Assembly: GCA_016927015.1 (NCBI GenBank)
Contig: JAFGNM010000074.1
Coordinates: forward strand, 1-37,160
Reading direction: 5' to 3'
Length of the DNA stretch: 37,160 nucleotides
From: Candidatus Bathyarchaeota archaeon
GTDB taxonomy: Archaea > Thermoproteota > Bathyarchaeia > Bathyarchaeales > Bathycorpusculaceae
Shown here: positions 1-7,838 of the stretch, one piece after another
How positions within the stretch are numbered: the stretch's first letter is position 1
Layout: the number at the start of each line of letters is the position of its first letter
Notes under the pieces: model-generated
What the model was told of the DNA's origin: nothing
The model's input: the letters and a program-made list of their open reading frames with translations, nothing else
Databases searched by the model: none
Translations under genes and position numbers: made by a program

Positions 1-841
1 CAACCGCCGAAATCCCCTGATCATACGCAGGCGCAACTTCCAAAACGTCAAATCCGATAACACGACGATCACACAACTCACATACAATATCCAAAAGCGT
101 GTGAGTAGGTAATCCCTCTGGCTCTGGATTCTGCACTGCAGGCGCAAAAGCAGGATCAAGCACATCCATGTCCACCGTCAAATAAACATTCTCGTATGGC
201 TCAAGCTCTTCCTTAAGCATCTGAACGATTTTCTCTGCCCCTTCCTCTCGTATCTGCTGAGACGTGAAAAAGTCTATCCCAGACCCATCAGCGTAAGCCA
301 ATTCCTCCTTGCACACAGCTCTTGTACCCACCTCAATAATCTTCGCAGGTTTCACTTCCTCATTTATCACTCGCATAAACGTGGTGTGCGAAAGCGTTAA
401 CCCCATAAACTCCTTACGCAAGTCAAGATGAGCATCGAAACTTACAAGCGCCGTTTTCTCAGCCTTAGCGCCCAACCCCTTCATCATACCCAAAGTTATG
501 GTATGCTCTCCACCTATCGCAATAGGCATTTTCTTAGCCTCTAAAACATCCGCAACCACAAGCTTCAACATGTCAACCGTTCGCTTAGGACTCGTGGACG
601 CATGCAAATCACCTAAATCATGCAAAGCCAAGTCTTCAACATCTATCCCAGCGCGGAAACTATACGTCTCTATGTTCAAAGAAGCTTGGCGAACCGCGTT
701 AGGTCCAAACCGCGCACCAGTCCTGTACGTGCTCGTAACATCAAATGGAACACCGAAAACCACGTACTTCGCCTTCTCAAAAGGCCGCTGCACACCACCG
801 AAAACGTTTGACTGCGAAACAAAAAGCTCCCGATCACTCAT
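1..841 (-). CDS. speB: agmatinase / arginase-family ureohydrolase, 3' end outside window
   Basis: The minus frame from an ATG at 839-841 stays open to the window edge (280 codons), so the C-terminus is missing. The ureohydrolase manganese motifs are visible in order: GGEHT, SFDAHLD and VDMDVLDPA, followed by the terminal GFDVLEVAP block. The family hydrolyses agmatine to putrescine and urea (agmatinase), or arginine or related guanidino compounds. In archaea this family usually belongs to polyamine synthesis, so agmatinase is the preferred call, but substrate cannot be read from sequence alone. Little more than the last dozen or so residues should be lost. A G-rich promoter-like element lies about 130 bases upstream. 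Confidence 0.9.
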   Translation of the reverse strand, partial: MSDRELFVSQSNVFGGVQRPFEKAKYVVFGVPFDVTSTYRTGARFGPNAVRQASLNIETYSFRAGIDVEDLALHDLGDLHASTSPKRTVDMLKLVVADVLEAKKMPIAIGGEHTITLGMMKGLGAKAEKTALVSFDAHLDLRKEFMGLTLSHTTFMRVINEEVKPAKIIEVGTRAVCKEELAYADGSGIDFFTSQQIREEGAEKIVQMLKEELEPYENVYLTVDMDVLDPAFAPAVQNPEPEGLPTHTLLDIVCELCDRRVIGFDVLEVAPAYDQGISAV

Positions 842-972
842 TTCAAGTTCCGTTCCTTTTTAACTGCTTACTGCTGGGTTACTCTAAACTTTTTCGCTTC
901 GCACCCCCTTTTCCATTGCACCCAGCCGAACATCAAATTCATTAATTCAACGCTTAGCAACGATGTCTCCCG

Positions 973-996
973 CCCTATAATCCCCCCTTTTATTTT
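973..996 (-). promoter_or_regulatory. A/T box followed by G6 and TATAG, possible speB promoter
   Basis: Read on the minus strand, an A-rich TATA-like stretch (AAAAATAAAA) is directly followed by GGGGGG, AT and TATAGG. This resembles the TATA plus G-run element found at 5.2, 26.3 and 30.9 kb, but the downstream GAGC at nine-base spacing is absent. It is about 130 bases upstream of the speB start, in a 287-base gap (842-1128) where I see no convincing gene. Weak assignment. Confidence 0.35.
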
Positions 997-1128
997 TGAA
1001 ATGCGGTTCCAACGGTTAACGTGAACCGCGTTAAGCGCAAACAACCTACATTTTTTGGATAGCGATGCAAACAAAAATCAAACTACCATACGGATTAAAC
1101 CATCCATCGGGCTCGTCGACTAACCCCC

Positions 1129-1944
1129 TCACGGCGACACAGGAGCAAGCATCGGCGGATACGAATCGGAGGGGTATTCCACATGCAGCAAGAGCATGAG
1201 CGCAACGACCGTGGGGTGCCAGTGTGAGGCGCCTGGCTCATCGCTGTAGCTCAACCAGCCGCCGTCGTAGTTCTGGACCGCTATGACGCGCTCGACAAAG
1301 GCATCGTCGACAAGCGCACCCTGCCCTGCCAAGTAGAGAAACGCCGCAGCCTCCAGTTCGAGGTCGCTCACCACTGGGTTGTCATCTATTAGCTCAGCGT
1401 TGGCACGGTATAAATTTTCAATGAAGCCGTCGGGCAATTGCACTTCACAGCCGTTTTCCTGAATCCAGATCCAAGCCAGCAGCGCATGCGTCAACATGTA
1501 CCCCCCGGAATTCGCTGCTTGGACGAGTTGCGCAGCGTAATTGATGGATAGCCCCAACTGATCGCAATAGAGTGCGGGGATGGTGAGAAAGTCAACGTCG
1601 AACGATACCGCATTCAAGTCATTAACCTGCAGTGGGTTGTCGTGATCAGCGATGCGACGAAACAAACGCATCACAGGCGCCTCAGGTGGCTCCTCAGCCA
1701 GCAATTGGTCATAGCGCTGCAAGGCATCGGCGAACTCGGCGATTCCAAAGCGCCTGTGTATTACATTGAGCATCAGTAGCGCATCAGGCGCGTTAGTATC
1801 TTCGAGGAAATTAATCGCGCTTGCAACCACTTGCTGCTTATCGATTGGTGCTGGCGCTGGCTGCAGCATTGGCGGCACTATTAGTATGATGCATAAAGCG
1901 GCGGTTAGACAGCAACCTAAAAAGAGAACTCTCTTTCGCTTCAT
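1129..1944 (-). CDS. secreted or membrane-anchored alpha-helical protein with prenyltransferase-repeat-like end
   Basis: 271 residues from ATG at 1942-1944, with a GGAG about ten bases upstream. Residues 1-28 are a basic start plus hydrophobic core (signal peptide or anchor; two Cys lie in the hydrophobic part, with no clear lipobox), then a Pro/Ala-rich linker. The remainder is helix-rich and acidic. Residues about 225-255 contain NYDGGWLSYSDEPG and HWHPTVVALMLLLH, which recall the QxxDGGW repeats of alpha/alpha-toroid proteins (prenyltransferase, squalene cyclase, A-macroglobulin thioester domains). Only one or two such repeats are visible, so no enzyme activity can be assigned. Its GC-rich, CGC/GCC-heavy codon use differs from its neighbours and may indicate transfer. 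Confidence 0.7.
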   Translation of the reverse strand: MKRKRVLFLGCCLTAALCIILIVPPMLQPAPAPIDKQQVVASAINFLEDTNAPDALLMLNVIHRRFGIAEFADALQRYDQLLAEEPPEAPVMRLFRRIADHDNPLQVNDLNAVSFDVDFLTIPALYCDQLGLSINYAAQLVQAANSGGYMLTHALLAWIWIQENGCEVQLPDGFIENLYRANAELIDDNPVVSDLELEAAAFLYLAGQGALVDDAFVERVIAVQNYDGGWLSYSDEPGASHWHPTVVALMLLLHVEYPSDSYPPMLAPVSP

Positions 1945-2247
1945 TGTTTTCTAAGCTCCATTTTTCGGCTGATTTATACTTTAAATTTAATAGCTTTTAA
2001 AATTAAAATTTCAGTAGCTTTAAAGCATTTCTATATAATGAAATAAACAAGATAGGATTATTAGCGGTGATAGTTCCAAAGCGTCATATTATTGAGCTTC
2101 TCGATAAACATGTGAATACATCACAGAAATAGATGGTAAGAAACTGTTTAGGAAGCGAAAGTGCTGGCAAGAAACCATAGAATTGAAGAAAAGAACATTA
2201 AATTTATTAATTCAACAATTAACTGCTAAAGTTAAAGGCGGTCAAAA
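1945..2247. other. AT-rich intergenic region
   Basis: The two flanking genes diverge from here. On the minus strand an A/T-rich stretch with GTATAAATC near 1975-1990 could be the TATA box of the secreted-protein gene. On the plus strand AATTTATTAA at 2201-2210 could serve the membrane-protein gene. A 21-codon open frame begins with GTG at 2067 and stops quickly; I do not consider it a gene. Confidence 0.5.
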
Positions 2248-2604
2248 GTGTCATTCGCATATAAACTCAAAACTGCTGATTTCAGAGCGTTAGCGCCAGT
2301 TGTTTTTTACGGCGTGGTTGGGGCCATACTTCTAGTTTTGTTGCCCTTCGCCAATTTTCCGCCTCACATCGGCTTAACAGGAACACTCAGCCTCGTGACC
2401 GCTTACGGCATTCTCAAAAAAAGATTCTGGGCATTCTGGTTAGTTCTCGCTTTGCTTGCTGTTGCCACCACAATTTCCCTATACACCCTTTCCGTAATCG
2501 CATTCACCAGCTGGACCGTAGCCATAAGCATGATTGTTTACGCCATTCTGACCTGGCTGGTCACACTCCACATTATATTAAAAAGAAAACCACGGGAAGC
2601 CTAA
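2248..2604 (+). CDS. small multi-pass membrane protein, unknown function
   Basis: 118 residues from GTG at 2248-2250; AAAGGCGG four bases upstream is a good ribosome-binding site, supporting this start. Four hydrophobic helices are visible at about residues 15-33, 40-54, 60-85 and 88-111, with a KKRF turn between the second and third and a basic end (KRKPREA), suggesting a cytoplasmic C-terminus. No catalytic motif or family signature is recognised. It ends eight bases before the stop of the convergent moeA gene, so it is probably transcribed alone from its own promoter near 2200. Confidence 0.7.
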   Translation: MSFAYKLKTADFRALAPVVFYGVVGAILLVLLPFANFPPHIGLTGTLSLVTAYGILKKRFWAFWLVLALLAVATTISLYTLSVIAFTSWTVAISMIVYAILTWLVTLHIILKRKPREA

Positions 2605-2612
2605 AGCCTAAC

Positions 2613-3854
2613 TCACAAGGCACCCTTCAAAAGCGACACCACAACTTCTTCGCCAGCATCAATAAACTGCTGGTTCTCCGGAATCTCAACAAACCCATCA
2701 GCCTTCGCTAGAGTAGTAATAGCTCCTGAAGCACCAGTTTCGACAGGCTCAACTACCCGCTTATCCAAATTGTCGCGTTTTAGCTTAACCATAACAAATG
2801 TTCGCCTGCCTTTAGCTGAAAACATCCGCGTAGCCGCTAAAGCTTTAATGGTCTTGACTTCCGTTGCAGGTCTACCTGACATAAGCTGGATAACTGGACG
2901 AGCAAGCAAATGAAACAGCAACAAAGCAGAAGTCGGATGACCTGGCAACGAGAAAACTGGCTTCTTGCCTATAAGCGCTATTGTCGTGGGTTTTCCAGGT
3001 TTCACCGCGATTCCGCAAACAAGCAAACCTGGTTCGCCTAAAGAATCCACTATTTGCGGAGTCAAGTCCTTTGGACCCACCGAAACTCCGCCAGAAGTCA
3101 TCACCATATCCGCAGAAGCCAACGCGTGCTCCAAAGCTTTTCGCAGTTCAGCTTTATCGTCTGGAACCACGCCTAAGTAGACTGGTTTTCCACCGCTTTC
3201 ACGAACTGCGGTGCTCAGGCTGTAAGCGTTTATGTCGTAAATTTTTCCAGCAGGCAACTCCTTGCCGGGTTCGGTTACTTCTGCGCCTGTTGAAAGAACC
3301 GCAACCACCGGAACCTTGAACACTTTAACTTTGGTTAAGCCTAAAGCGGCTAAAACCCCTATCTCTGATGCACCCAAAACGCGACCAGCTTTAAGCACTG
3401 TTTCTCCTTTTTTAATGTCCGTTCCGCGCTTCATGACGTTTTCGTCTCGGGTTACGGCTCTGTAAACGCGCAGCTCAGCATCTTCGCTATCGGTGTCTTC
3501 AACCATTACCACAGCGTCAGCGCCTTCTGGAATCGGAGCACCTGTAACGATTTCCGCAGCTTCGCCTTTTCCAATGCTGATTTTCGGCGGTTCCCCAACA
3601 CTCACCATGCCGCGTGTAGTCAACTTTGCGGGTTGATTTTCTTCTGCGCCGAAAGTGTCCTCTGCTTTTACTGCGTAGCCATCAACAGTTGACCTGTTAA
3701 AAGGCGGAATATCCAGAGCAGAAACCACGTTTTCCCTGAGAACACGGTCATATGCTTCTAACAGGGGAATTTCTTCTTCGCCTAATGCTTCAGGCTTCAG
3801 CTGCTCACTGATTACTTGTTTTGCCTCATCAAACGTCATCAACTTCCTAAACAT
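2613..3854 (-). CDS. moeA: molybdopterin molybdenumtransferase MoeA paralogue (downstream copy)
   Basis: MoeA inserts molybdate (or tungstate) into adenylated molybdopterin, the last common step of Moco/Wco synthesis. Visible signatures are the N-terminal FNRSTVDGYAVKAED block, GAPIPEGADAVVMVED, LSTGAEV, the MPT-binding MTSGGVSVGPKDL, and SLPGHPTSALL. About 413 residues, full MoeA length (domains I-IV). I take the ATG at 3852-3854, one base after the stop of the upstream paralogue. A longer reading from 3881 would overlap that gene by 26 bases and adds nine residues without homology. It is cotranscribed as the second gene of a moeA pair. Archaea often carry two MoeA types, thought to be non-redundant, perhaps for Mo versus W. 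Confidence 0.92.
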   Translation of the reverse strand: MFRKLMTFDEAKQVISEQLKPEALGEEEIPLLEAYDRVLRENVVSALDIPPFNRSTVDGYAVKAEDTFGAEENQPAKLTTRGMVSVGEPPKISIGKGEAAEIVTGAPIPEGADAVVMVEDTDSEDAELRVYRAVTRDENVMKRGTDIKKGETVLKAGRVLGASEIGVLAALGLTKVKVFKVPVVAVLSTGAEVTEPGKELPAGKIYDINAYSLSTAVRESGGKPVYLGVVPDDKAELRKALEHALASADMVMTSGGVSVGPKDLTPQIVDSLGEPGLLVCGIAVKPGKPTTIALIGKKPVFSLPGHPTSALLLFHLLARPVIQLMSGRPATEVKTIKALAATRMFSAKGRRTFVMVKLKRDNLDKRVVEPVETGASGAITTLAKADGFVEIPENQQFIDAGEEVVVSLLKGAL

Positions 3855-3855
3855 T

Positions 3856-5097
3856 TTAGCTCGCTGCCTCCACGTTTCCAAACAAACGAACTGTCACAAC
3901 TTCACCTTCTGTTACACCTTCTCTGTTCTCGGGAACGATGACAAAACCGTTGCCTCGTGTCATGGTTGAGATTGCACCTGAACCCCTAGCGCTGACAGGT
4001 TCAGCGAGAAAAGCGCCGTTTTTCTGGGTCACTCTTACGCGGACAAAAGTTTTCCTTCCAAGTGCTGTAGCTACTTTCCGTGTCATGACTGCGTTAACTG
4101 TTGGTCGCGGTTCTTCTCTGTTCATTCCAAGCATTTTGCAGATTAACGGTCTCGCGAACACTTCAAAGCCGATTATGGCTGCTACGGGGTTGCCTGAAAG
4201 AATCATGACAGGTTTCCCATCCAGCACTGCGACGGCTGTTGGCATGGCTGGTCTCAACGCTAAGCCGTGAACGACTACGCCTGGTTTTCCCGCTTTGTTG
4301 ACTGCGTCGGGAACCAAGTCTAGTCCGCCAACGCTGGTTCCGCCAGAAGTTATTACCGCATCACATTTCTGCAGTCCTATCTTGAGCTTTTCAGCTATCT
4401 CAGCCACATCGTCTTTTGCTATGCCTAAATCCACTGGTTCTGCGCCAAGCTCACGACACATGGCTGAAAGCATTATGCGGTTGGAGTCAAAAATCTGGTT
4501 TCCATCGGGCTTGCTGCCTGCTTCGGCGAGTTCGTTTCCTGTGGCTAATATGGCGATTCGGGGTTTTTCCGCAACTTTTACTTCGCTGTTGCCCATGGCA
4601 GCAAGCAACGCTAAATGGTAAGGTTTCAAGCGAGTGCCAGCTTTCAAGATTTTTTCGGCTTTTTTGACGTCTTCGCCTTTTTTTGACACGTTTCCACCAG
4701 TTGCCAATTGGACCCAAACTTCCAAGATGCTGTCGCGTTTTTTCGTGTTCTCTATCATTACAACTGCGTTTGCGCCTTTCGGAAGGGGGTTTCCAGTCCA
4801 GATTTGCCGGGCTTGTTTAGAGCCAACTTCTTCAGACTCTGTTAGTTGGAAGGTGACTGGGTTGAATTGTGATGCGCCTGTGGTGTATTCAGCCTTAAGC
4901 GCGTAACCGTCAACGGCTGACTTGGCAAACCTCGGCAAGTCGTCTTTGGCAATTACATCCGTTGCCAAAACGCGGTTCAAAGCCTCATCAAGAGGCACTG
5001 TGATTTCTCTGCGCTTTGTTAGTTGTAAAACATCAAACCAAGTTCGCAACGCGTCATCTGCAAGCGTCAGTTTTTGGAAGCCTGTCAATCTCGCCAA
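3856..5097 (-). CDS. moeA: molybdopterin molybdenumtransferase MoeA paralogue (upstream copy)
   Basis: 413 residues from TTG at 5095-5097, with GAGGGTG eight bases upstream deciding the start. MoeA blocks are all present: FAKSAVDGYALKAE, GNPLPKGANAVVMIEN, LATGNEL, ITSGGTSVGGLDL and ILSGNPVAAII. It differs clearly from the downstream copy (SGGTS for SGGVS, SGNPVAA for PGHPTSA), so this is an old duplication and not a recent one. It is first in the two-gene minus-strand operon and is preceded by a striking TATA/G6 promoter element at 5184-5219 with a leader of roughly 90 bases. No other Moco genes (moaA, moaE, mobA) are in the window. Confidence 0.92.
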   Translation of the reverse strand: MARLTGFQKLTLADDALRTWFDVLQLTKRREITVPLDEALNRVLATDVIAKDDLPRFAKSAVDGYALKAEYTTGASQFNPVTFQLTESEEVGSKQARQIWTGNPLPKGANAVVMIENTKKRDSILEVWVQLATGGNVSKKGEDVKKAEKILKAGTRLKPYHLALLAAMGNSEVKVAEKPRIAILATGNELAEAGSKPDGNQIFDSNRIMLSAMCRELGAEPVDLGIAKDDVAEIAEKLKIGLQKCDAVITSGGTSVGGLDLVPDAVNKAGKPGVVVHGLALRPAMPTAVAVLDGKPVMILSGNPVAAIIGFEVFARPLICKMLGMNREEPRPTVNAVMTRKVATALGRKTFVRVRVTQKNGAFLAEPVSARGSGAISTMTRGNGFVIVPENREGVTEGEVVTVRLFGNVEAAS

Positions 5098-5183
5098 GAT
5101 GCACCCTCAACTAAAAGCATTGTGGCTTACAGTAAAAAACGTATCGAGGGTTAGCTGCATTATCTTTGGCTGTCTTGTTCTCT

Positions 5184-5219
5184 AGTGCTCGGTAAAGACT
5201 ATAGCCCCCCTTTATATAG
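5184..5219 (-). promoter_or_regulatory. promoter/operator element of the moeA pair (copy 1)
   Basis: Minus strand: TATATAAAGGGGGG, then CTATAGTC, six further bases, then GAGCAC. The TATA box lies about 25 bases upstream of the GAGC block, which therefore falls at the expected transcription start. The same arrangement with identical spacing recurs at 26313-26346 and 30871-30927. The G-run immediately downstream of TATA sits where a repressor would block transcription. Leader to the TTG start is roughly 90 bases. Confidence 0.6.
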
Positions 5220-5350
5220 AAACTATATAAAGAAAACTGGCTCTGATCGTAAAAAGGTAGAAACTAACGGCTCGAAAAAGGCTGTAGCGCTTTATTTAAA
5301 CATGATACAGGTTGAACTTCTGTTCATTGTTGATACAATGGAGTAGCGGA

Positions 5351-5515
5351 TCAGACTTTTGTGGAAAACACTCTTGTAAGATAGCCTTCATTTTTCTTTT
5401 TGCTTCTTGTTCGGGTGTTGGGAGCCCTCATTTCTAGAACTTGAAGACACTTGTCTATGGCTACCTCTAGGCTGTGGGCGGTAAAAATGTAATTGTTATA
5501 AGGGCGCTTTTTCAT
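5351..5515 (-). CDS. small basic protein, unknown
   Basis: A 54-residue frame on the minus strand runs from ATG at 5513-5515 (GAGGG six bases upstream) to TGA at 5351-5353. It is Lys/Arg-rich in its last third (residues 34-42), with an amphipathic helical middle around residues 13-30. Codon use looks like that of neighbouring genes. It lies in the otherwise gene-free 540 bases between the moeA operon and the PLP-enzyme operon. No family is recognised; it could be a small nucleic-acid-binding protein or a chance ORF. Confidence 0.4.
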   Translation of the reverse strand: MKKRPYNNYIFTAHSLEVAIDKCLQVLEMRAPNTRTRSKKKNEGYLTRVFSTKV

Positions 5516-5636
5516 TCAGCCCTCGATTCTCTGCAAAGCATTGGGTGGCAAAATCGCTGATGCTCACAATATAGAACGCAACAGAAAAGCTAATAATCTT
5601 CTCTGTGATACACTGCTACGAAATAAAGGAATTGTC

Positions 5637-6779
5637 ATGGAAGAAGGAGACAAAGACAGGCGGGGTCAAAGTCTCGACAAAACCCTTGGTGAGCGACCAA
5701 GAGTGAATGGCTCGTTTTCCCTATTAGATGGTGCCAGCGCTCAGATACCTATAATTGCGCCTGAACTGGCTTCTCTGAGCAAGATAGCATCCGATAAAAC
5801 TCGGTCGCTTGAAGAGCGTTTAGAAAGTTTTGAGATTATTCTTGACTCAGAAGTTGGAGATACAAATCTTACTAGGGGCAGGAACATCGAGAGGGAAATT
5901 GGGCTCAGGCAGATTTACTTGAAATTTGAGGGCGGAAACCCAACTGGCACGCAGAAAGATCGCATCGCGTTTGCCCAAGCTTTGGACGCGCTTCGAAGAG
6001 GCTATGACGAGATCACTGTAGCCTCATGTGGCAACTACGGTACAGCAGTAGCGCTCGCAGCTTCCCTCGCTGGACTGCGCTGTCTAGTATACATCCCACA
6101 AAGCTATCACACACACAGAATTAAAGAGATCACCCAGTTCGGTGCTGAAATCATCAGAGTTCCAGGAGACTATGAGGCATCTGTGAAGGCATCACGCGCA
6201 GATGCAGAAAAAGAGGGTTACTACGATGCCAATCCAGGTGGAGTTAACACGAACCTTCAGTTGAAGGCCTACGGCGAAATAGCCTACGAAATTTATGATG
6301 AGCTTCGTGACGCTCCAGCCGCTGTGGCTGTTCCTGCTTCGAACGGCTCTACATTAGCGGGCATATACCGTGGATTCGTTAGCCTCTACAACCGTGGAAA
6401 GACCTCTCGCATTCCGCGCTTCATTGCTGGTTCCTCCCAAGGAATGAACCCAATAGTTCAAGCATTTGTCAAAAACACGCCCCATTGCGTTGATTTGAAG
6501 CCTGAGAGAATCAGAAATACCTCAGTTAACGAGCCGTTGGTTAATTGGCAATCGATAGATGGCGATTACGCCCTCTCAATTATAAGGCAGACGCGGGGAT
6601 GGGCCGCTTTCGCCACAGACAAAAGTATGGTGGATTACGCACGCTTGATTCGGGAGAAGGAAGGCTTAAGTGTGCTTCCTGCCTCGACTGCAGGGCTTAT
6701 AGCGCTTGTGGATCGCCATAGAAAAGAACCGTTCCCCGGCGACCGCTACGTTGTGATATTGACGGGAAGGAAAGCATGA
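5637..6779 (+). CDS. threonine synthase-like PLP-dependent enzyme (fold type II)
   Basis: 380 residues from ATG at 5637 (AAGGA nine bases upstream). An in-frame TTG at 5541 would add 32 residues without family character. Fold-type II signatures are EGGNPTGTQKDRIA with the PLP-binding Lys at about 107, the cofactor-side SCGNYGTA at about 130-137, and ASNGSTLAGIYRGF as phosphate-binding loop. Relatives are threonine synthase, cysteine synthase and diaminopropionate synthase. The loop is SNGST in place of the usual GxGG of cysteine synthases, and the N-terminal 75 residues are atypical, so the substrate is open. It overlaps the next gene by four bases (ATGA), which couples it to DUF1611 and argues against a housekeeping threonine synthase. 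Confidence 0.85.
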   Translation: MEEGDKDRRGQSLDKTLGERPRVNGSFSLLDGASAQIPIIAPELASLSKIASDKTRSLEERLESFEIILDSEVGDTNLTRGRNIEREIGLRQIYLKFEGGNPTGTQKDRIAFAQALDALRRGYDEITVASCGNYGTAVALAASLAGLRCLVYIPQSYHTHRIKEITQFGAEIIRVPGDYEASVKASRADAEKEGYYDANPGGVNTNLQLKAYGEIAYEIYDELRDAPAAVAVPASNGSTLAGIYRGFVSLYNRGKTSRIPRFIAGSSQGMNPIVQAFVKNTPHCVDLKPERIRNTSVNEPLVNWQSIDGDYALSIIRQTRGWAAFATDKSMVDYARLIREKEGLSVLPASTAGLIALVDRHRKEPFPGDRYVVILTGRKA

Positions 6780-7834
6780 GGCCAATTTCCAAGGGAAAAG
6801 CGGTAGTTTATTGCGAGCGTGAGTATCTTACTGCTAACGGCAAGACTACTCATGGTTTAGTCCGCCACACCGATAGGTACGATGTTGTTGGCGTAGTCGA
6901 CTCTACTGCTCCAGCCGGAGATGCAGGGGCAATATTGGATGGAAAAAACAGGGGCATTCCACTGTTCTCCAGTCTAGAAGAGGCTCACCGCAAAACGGCG
7001 CCAAAGATTTTCATAATCGGCGCAGTTTCAGAAGGCGGAATTTTACCCGAGGGATACGATCAAGCTGTTGCTTGGGCTCTATCTCGAGGTCTTGACGTGG
7101 TTTCTGGCCTTCACTATTTCCTCTCGGACGATGAAAGGTTCGCCAGCATGGCTGCCAAAAACCGTTGCAGCATCACGGATGTCCGCAAGATTTTCAGAGA
7201 CTACAAACGATTCTACACGGGCGAGGTCAGCAAAGTCGGCTCAATCAGAATCGCAAGTTTGGGTACCGATTCAGCCATTGGCAAGAGAACGACCTCTGTC
7301 ATGTTGGTCCATGAACTTAGGCGACGCGGGCGCAAGGCAGATATGATTTTTACGGGGCAGACGGGGTGGATGCAGGGTTGGCCCCATGGCGTAGTGCTTG
7401 ACGCGATGATAAATGACTTCGTTTCAGGCGGTATTGAAGGGGCTATACTGGATTCTTGGAGAGATGAAAAACCTGAAGTCATAATTATCGAGGGACAAGG
7501 AAGTCTAGTACACCCGTTCTTTCCAGGCGGCTTTGAGATAATGGCGGCTGGGCAGATTCATGGCTTCATCCTGCAAGATGCGCCTGGACGCCCTCACCTT
7601 GACGGGTTCCCAGGTTTTCCAATGCCTGACACGGATAGAGTCGTCAAAATTGCCAAGCTGCTGTCTCAACAGCCACTATTAGGTATAGGTTTGAACCACG
7701 AAGGATTATCTAGAGCGAAAGCTGGAAAAGTCAAAACAAAATTGGAGAAGAGATTCAAAGTACCCGTTGAAGACCCGGTGTTTGACGGGGTCGCAAAAAT
7801 GGCTGACGCCATCGAAGAGCTATGCAAAAAGTGA
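6776..7834 (+). CDS. DUF1611 / DgcN-family protein
   Basis: 352 residues, translationally coupled to the upstream gene. The N-terminal half (about 1-150) looks Rossmann-like (VVGVVDSTAPAGDAG; KIFIIGAVSEGG). The C-terminal half is a P-loop domain with GTDSAIGKRTT at 163-173, the family hallmark EGQGSLVHP at about 240, and GLNHEGLS. This is the DUF1611 family, whose bacterial member DgcN has been reported as a D-glutamate N-acyltransferase, usually paired with a dipeptide-epimerase-like partner (DgcA). No such epimerase is adjacent here; the neighbours are a PLP enzyme and a PP-loop protein. A role in an unusual or D-amino-acid pathway is inference from context. Confidence 0.85.
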   Translation: MRPISKGKAVVYCEREYLTANGKTTHGLVRHTDRYDVVGVVDSTAPAGDAGAILDGKNRGIPLFSSLEEAHRKTAPKIFIIGAVSEGGILPEGYDQAVAWALSRGLDVVSGLHYFLSDDERFASMAAKNRCSITDVRKIFRDYKRFYTGEVSKVGSIRIASLGTDSAIGKRTTSVMLVHELRRRGRKADMIFTGQTGWMQGWPHGVVLDAMINDFVSGGIEGAILDSWRDEKPEVIIIEGQGSLVHPFFPGGFEIMAAGQIHGFILQDAPGRPHLDGFPGFPMPDTDRVVKIAKLLSQQPLLGIGLNHEGLSRAKAGKVKTKLEKRFKVPVEDPVFDGVAKMADAIEELCKK

Positions 7835-7838
7835 TGCC

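Noticed and set aside
868-1074. 68-codon frame on the minus strand upstream of speB
   Set aside because: Amino-acid pattern is random, no ribosome site, and it covers the likely promoter element of speB.
3938-4621. Long plus-strand frames opposite moeA
   Set aside because: Antisense shadows of a clear MoeA reading frame.
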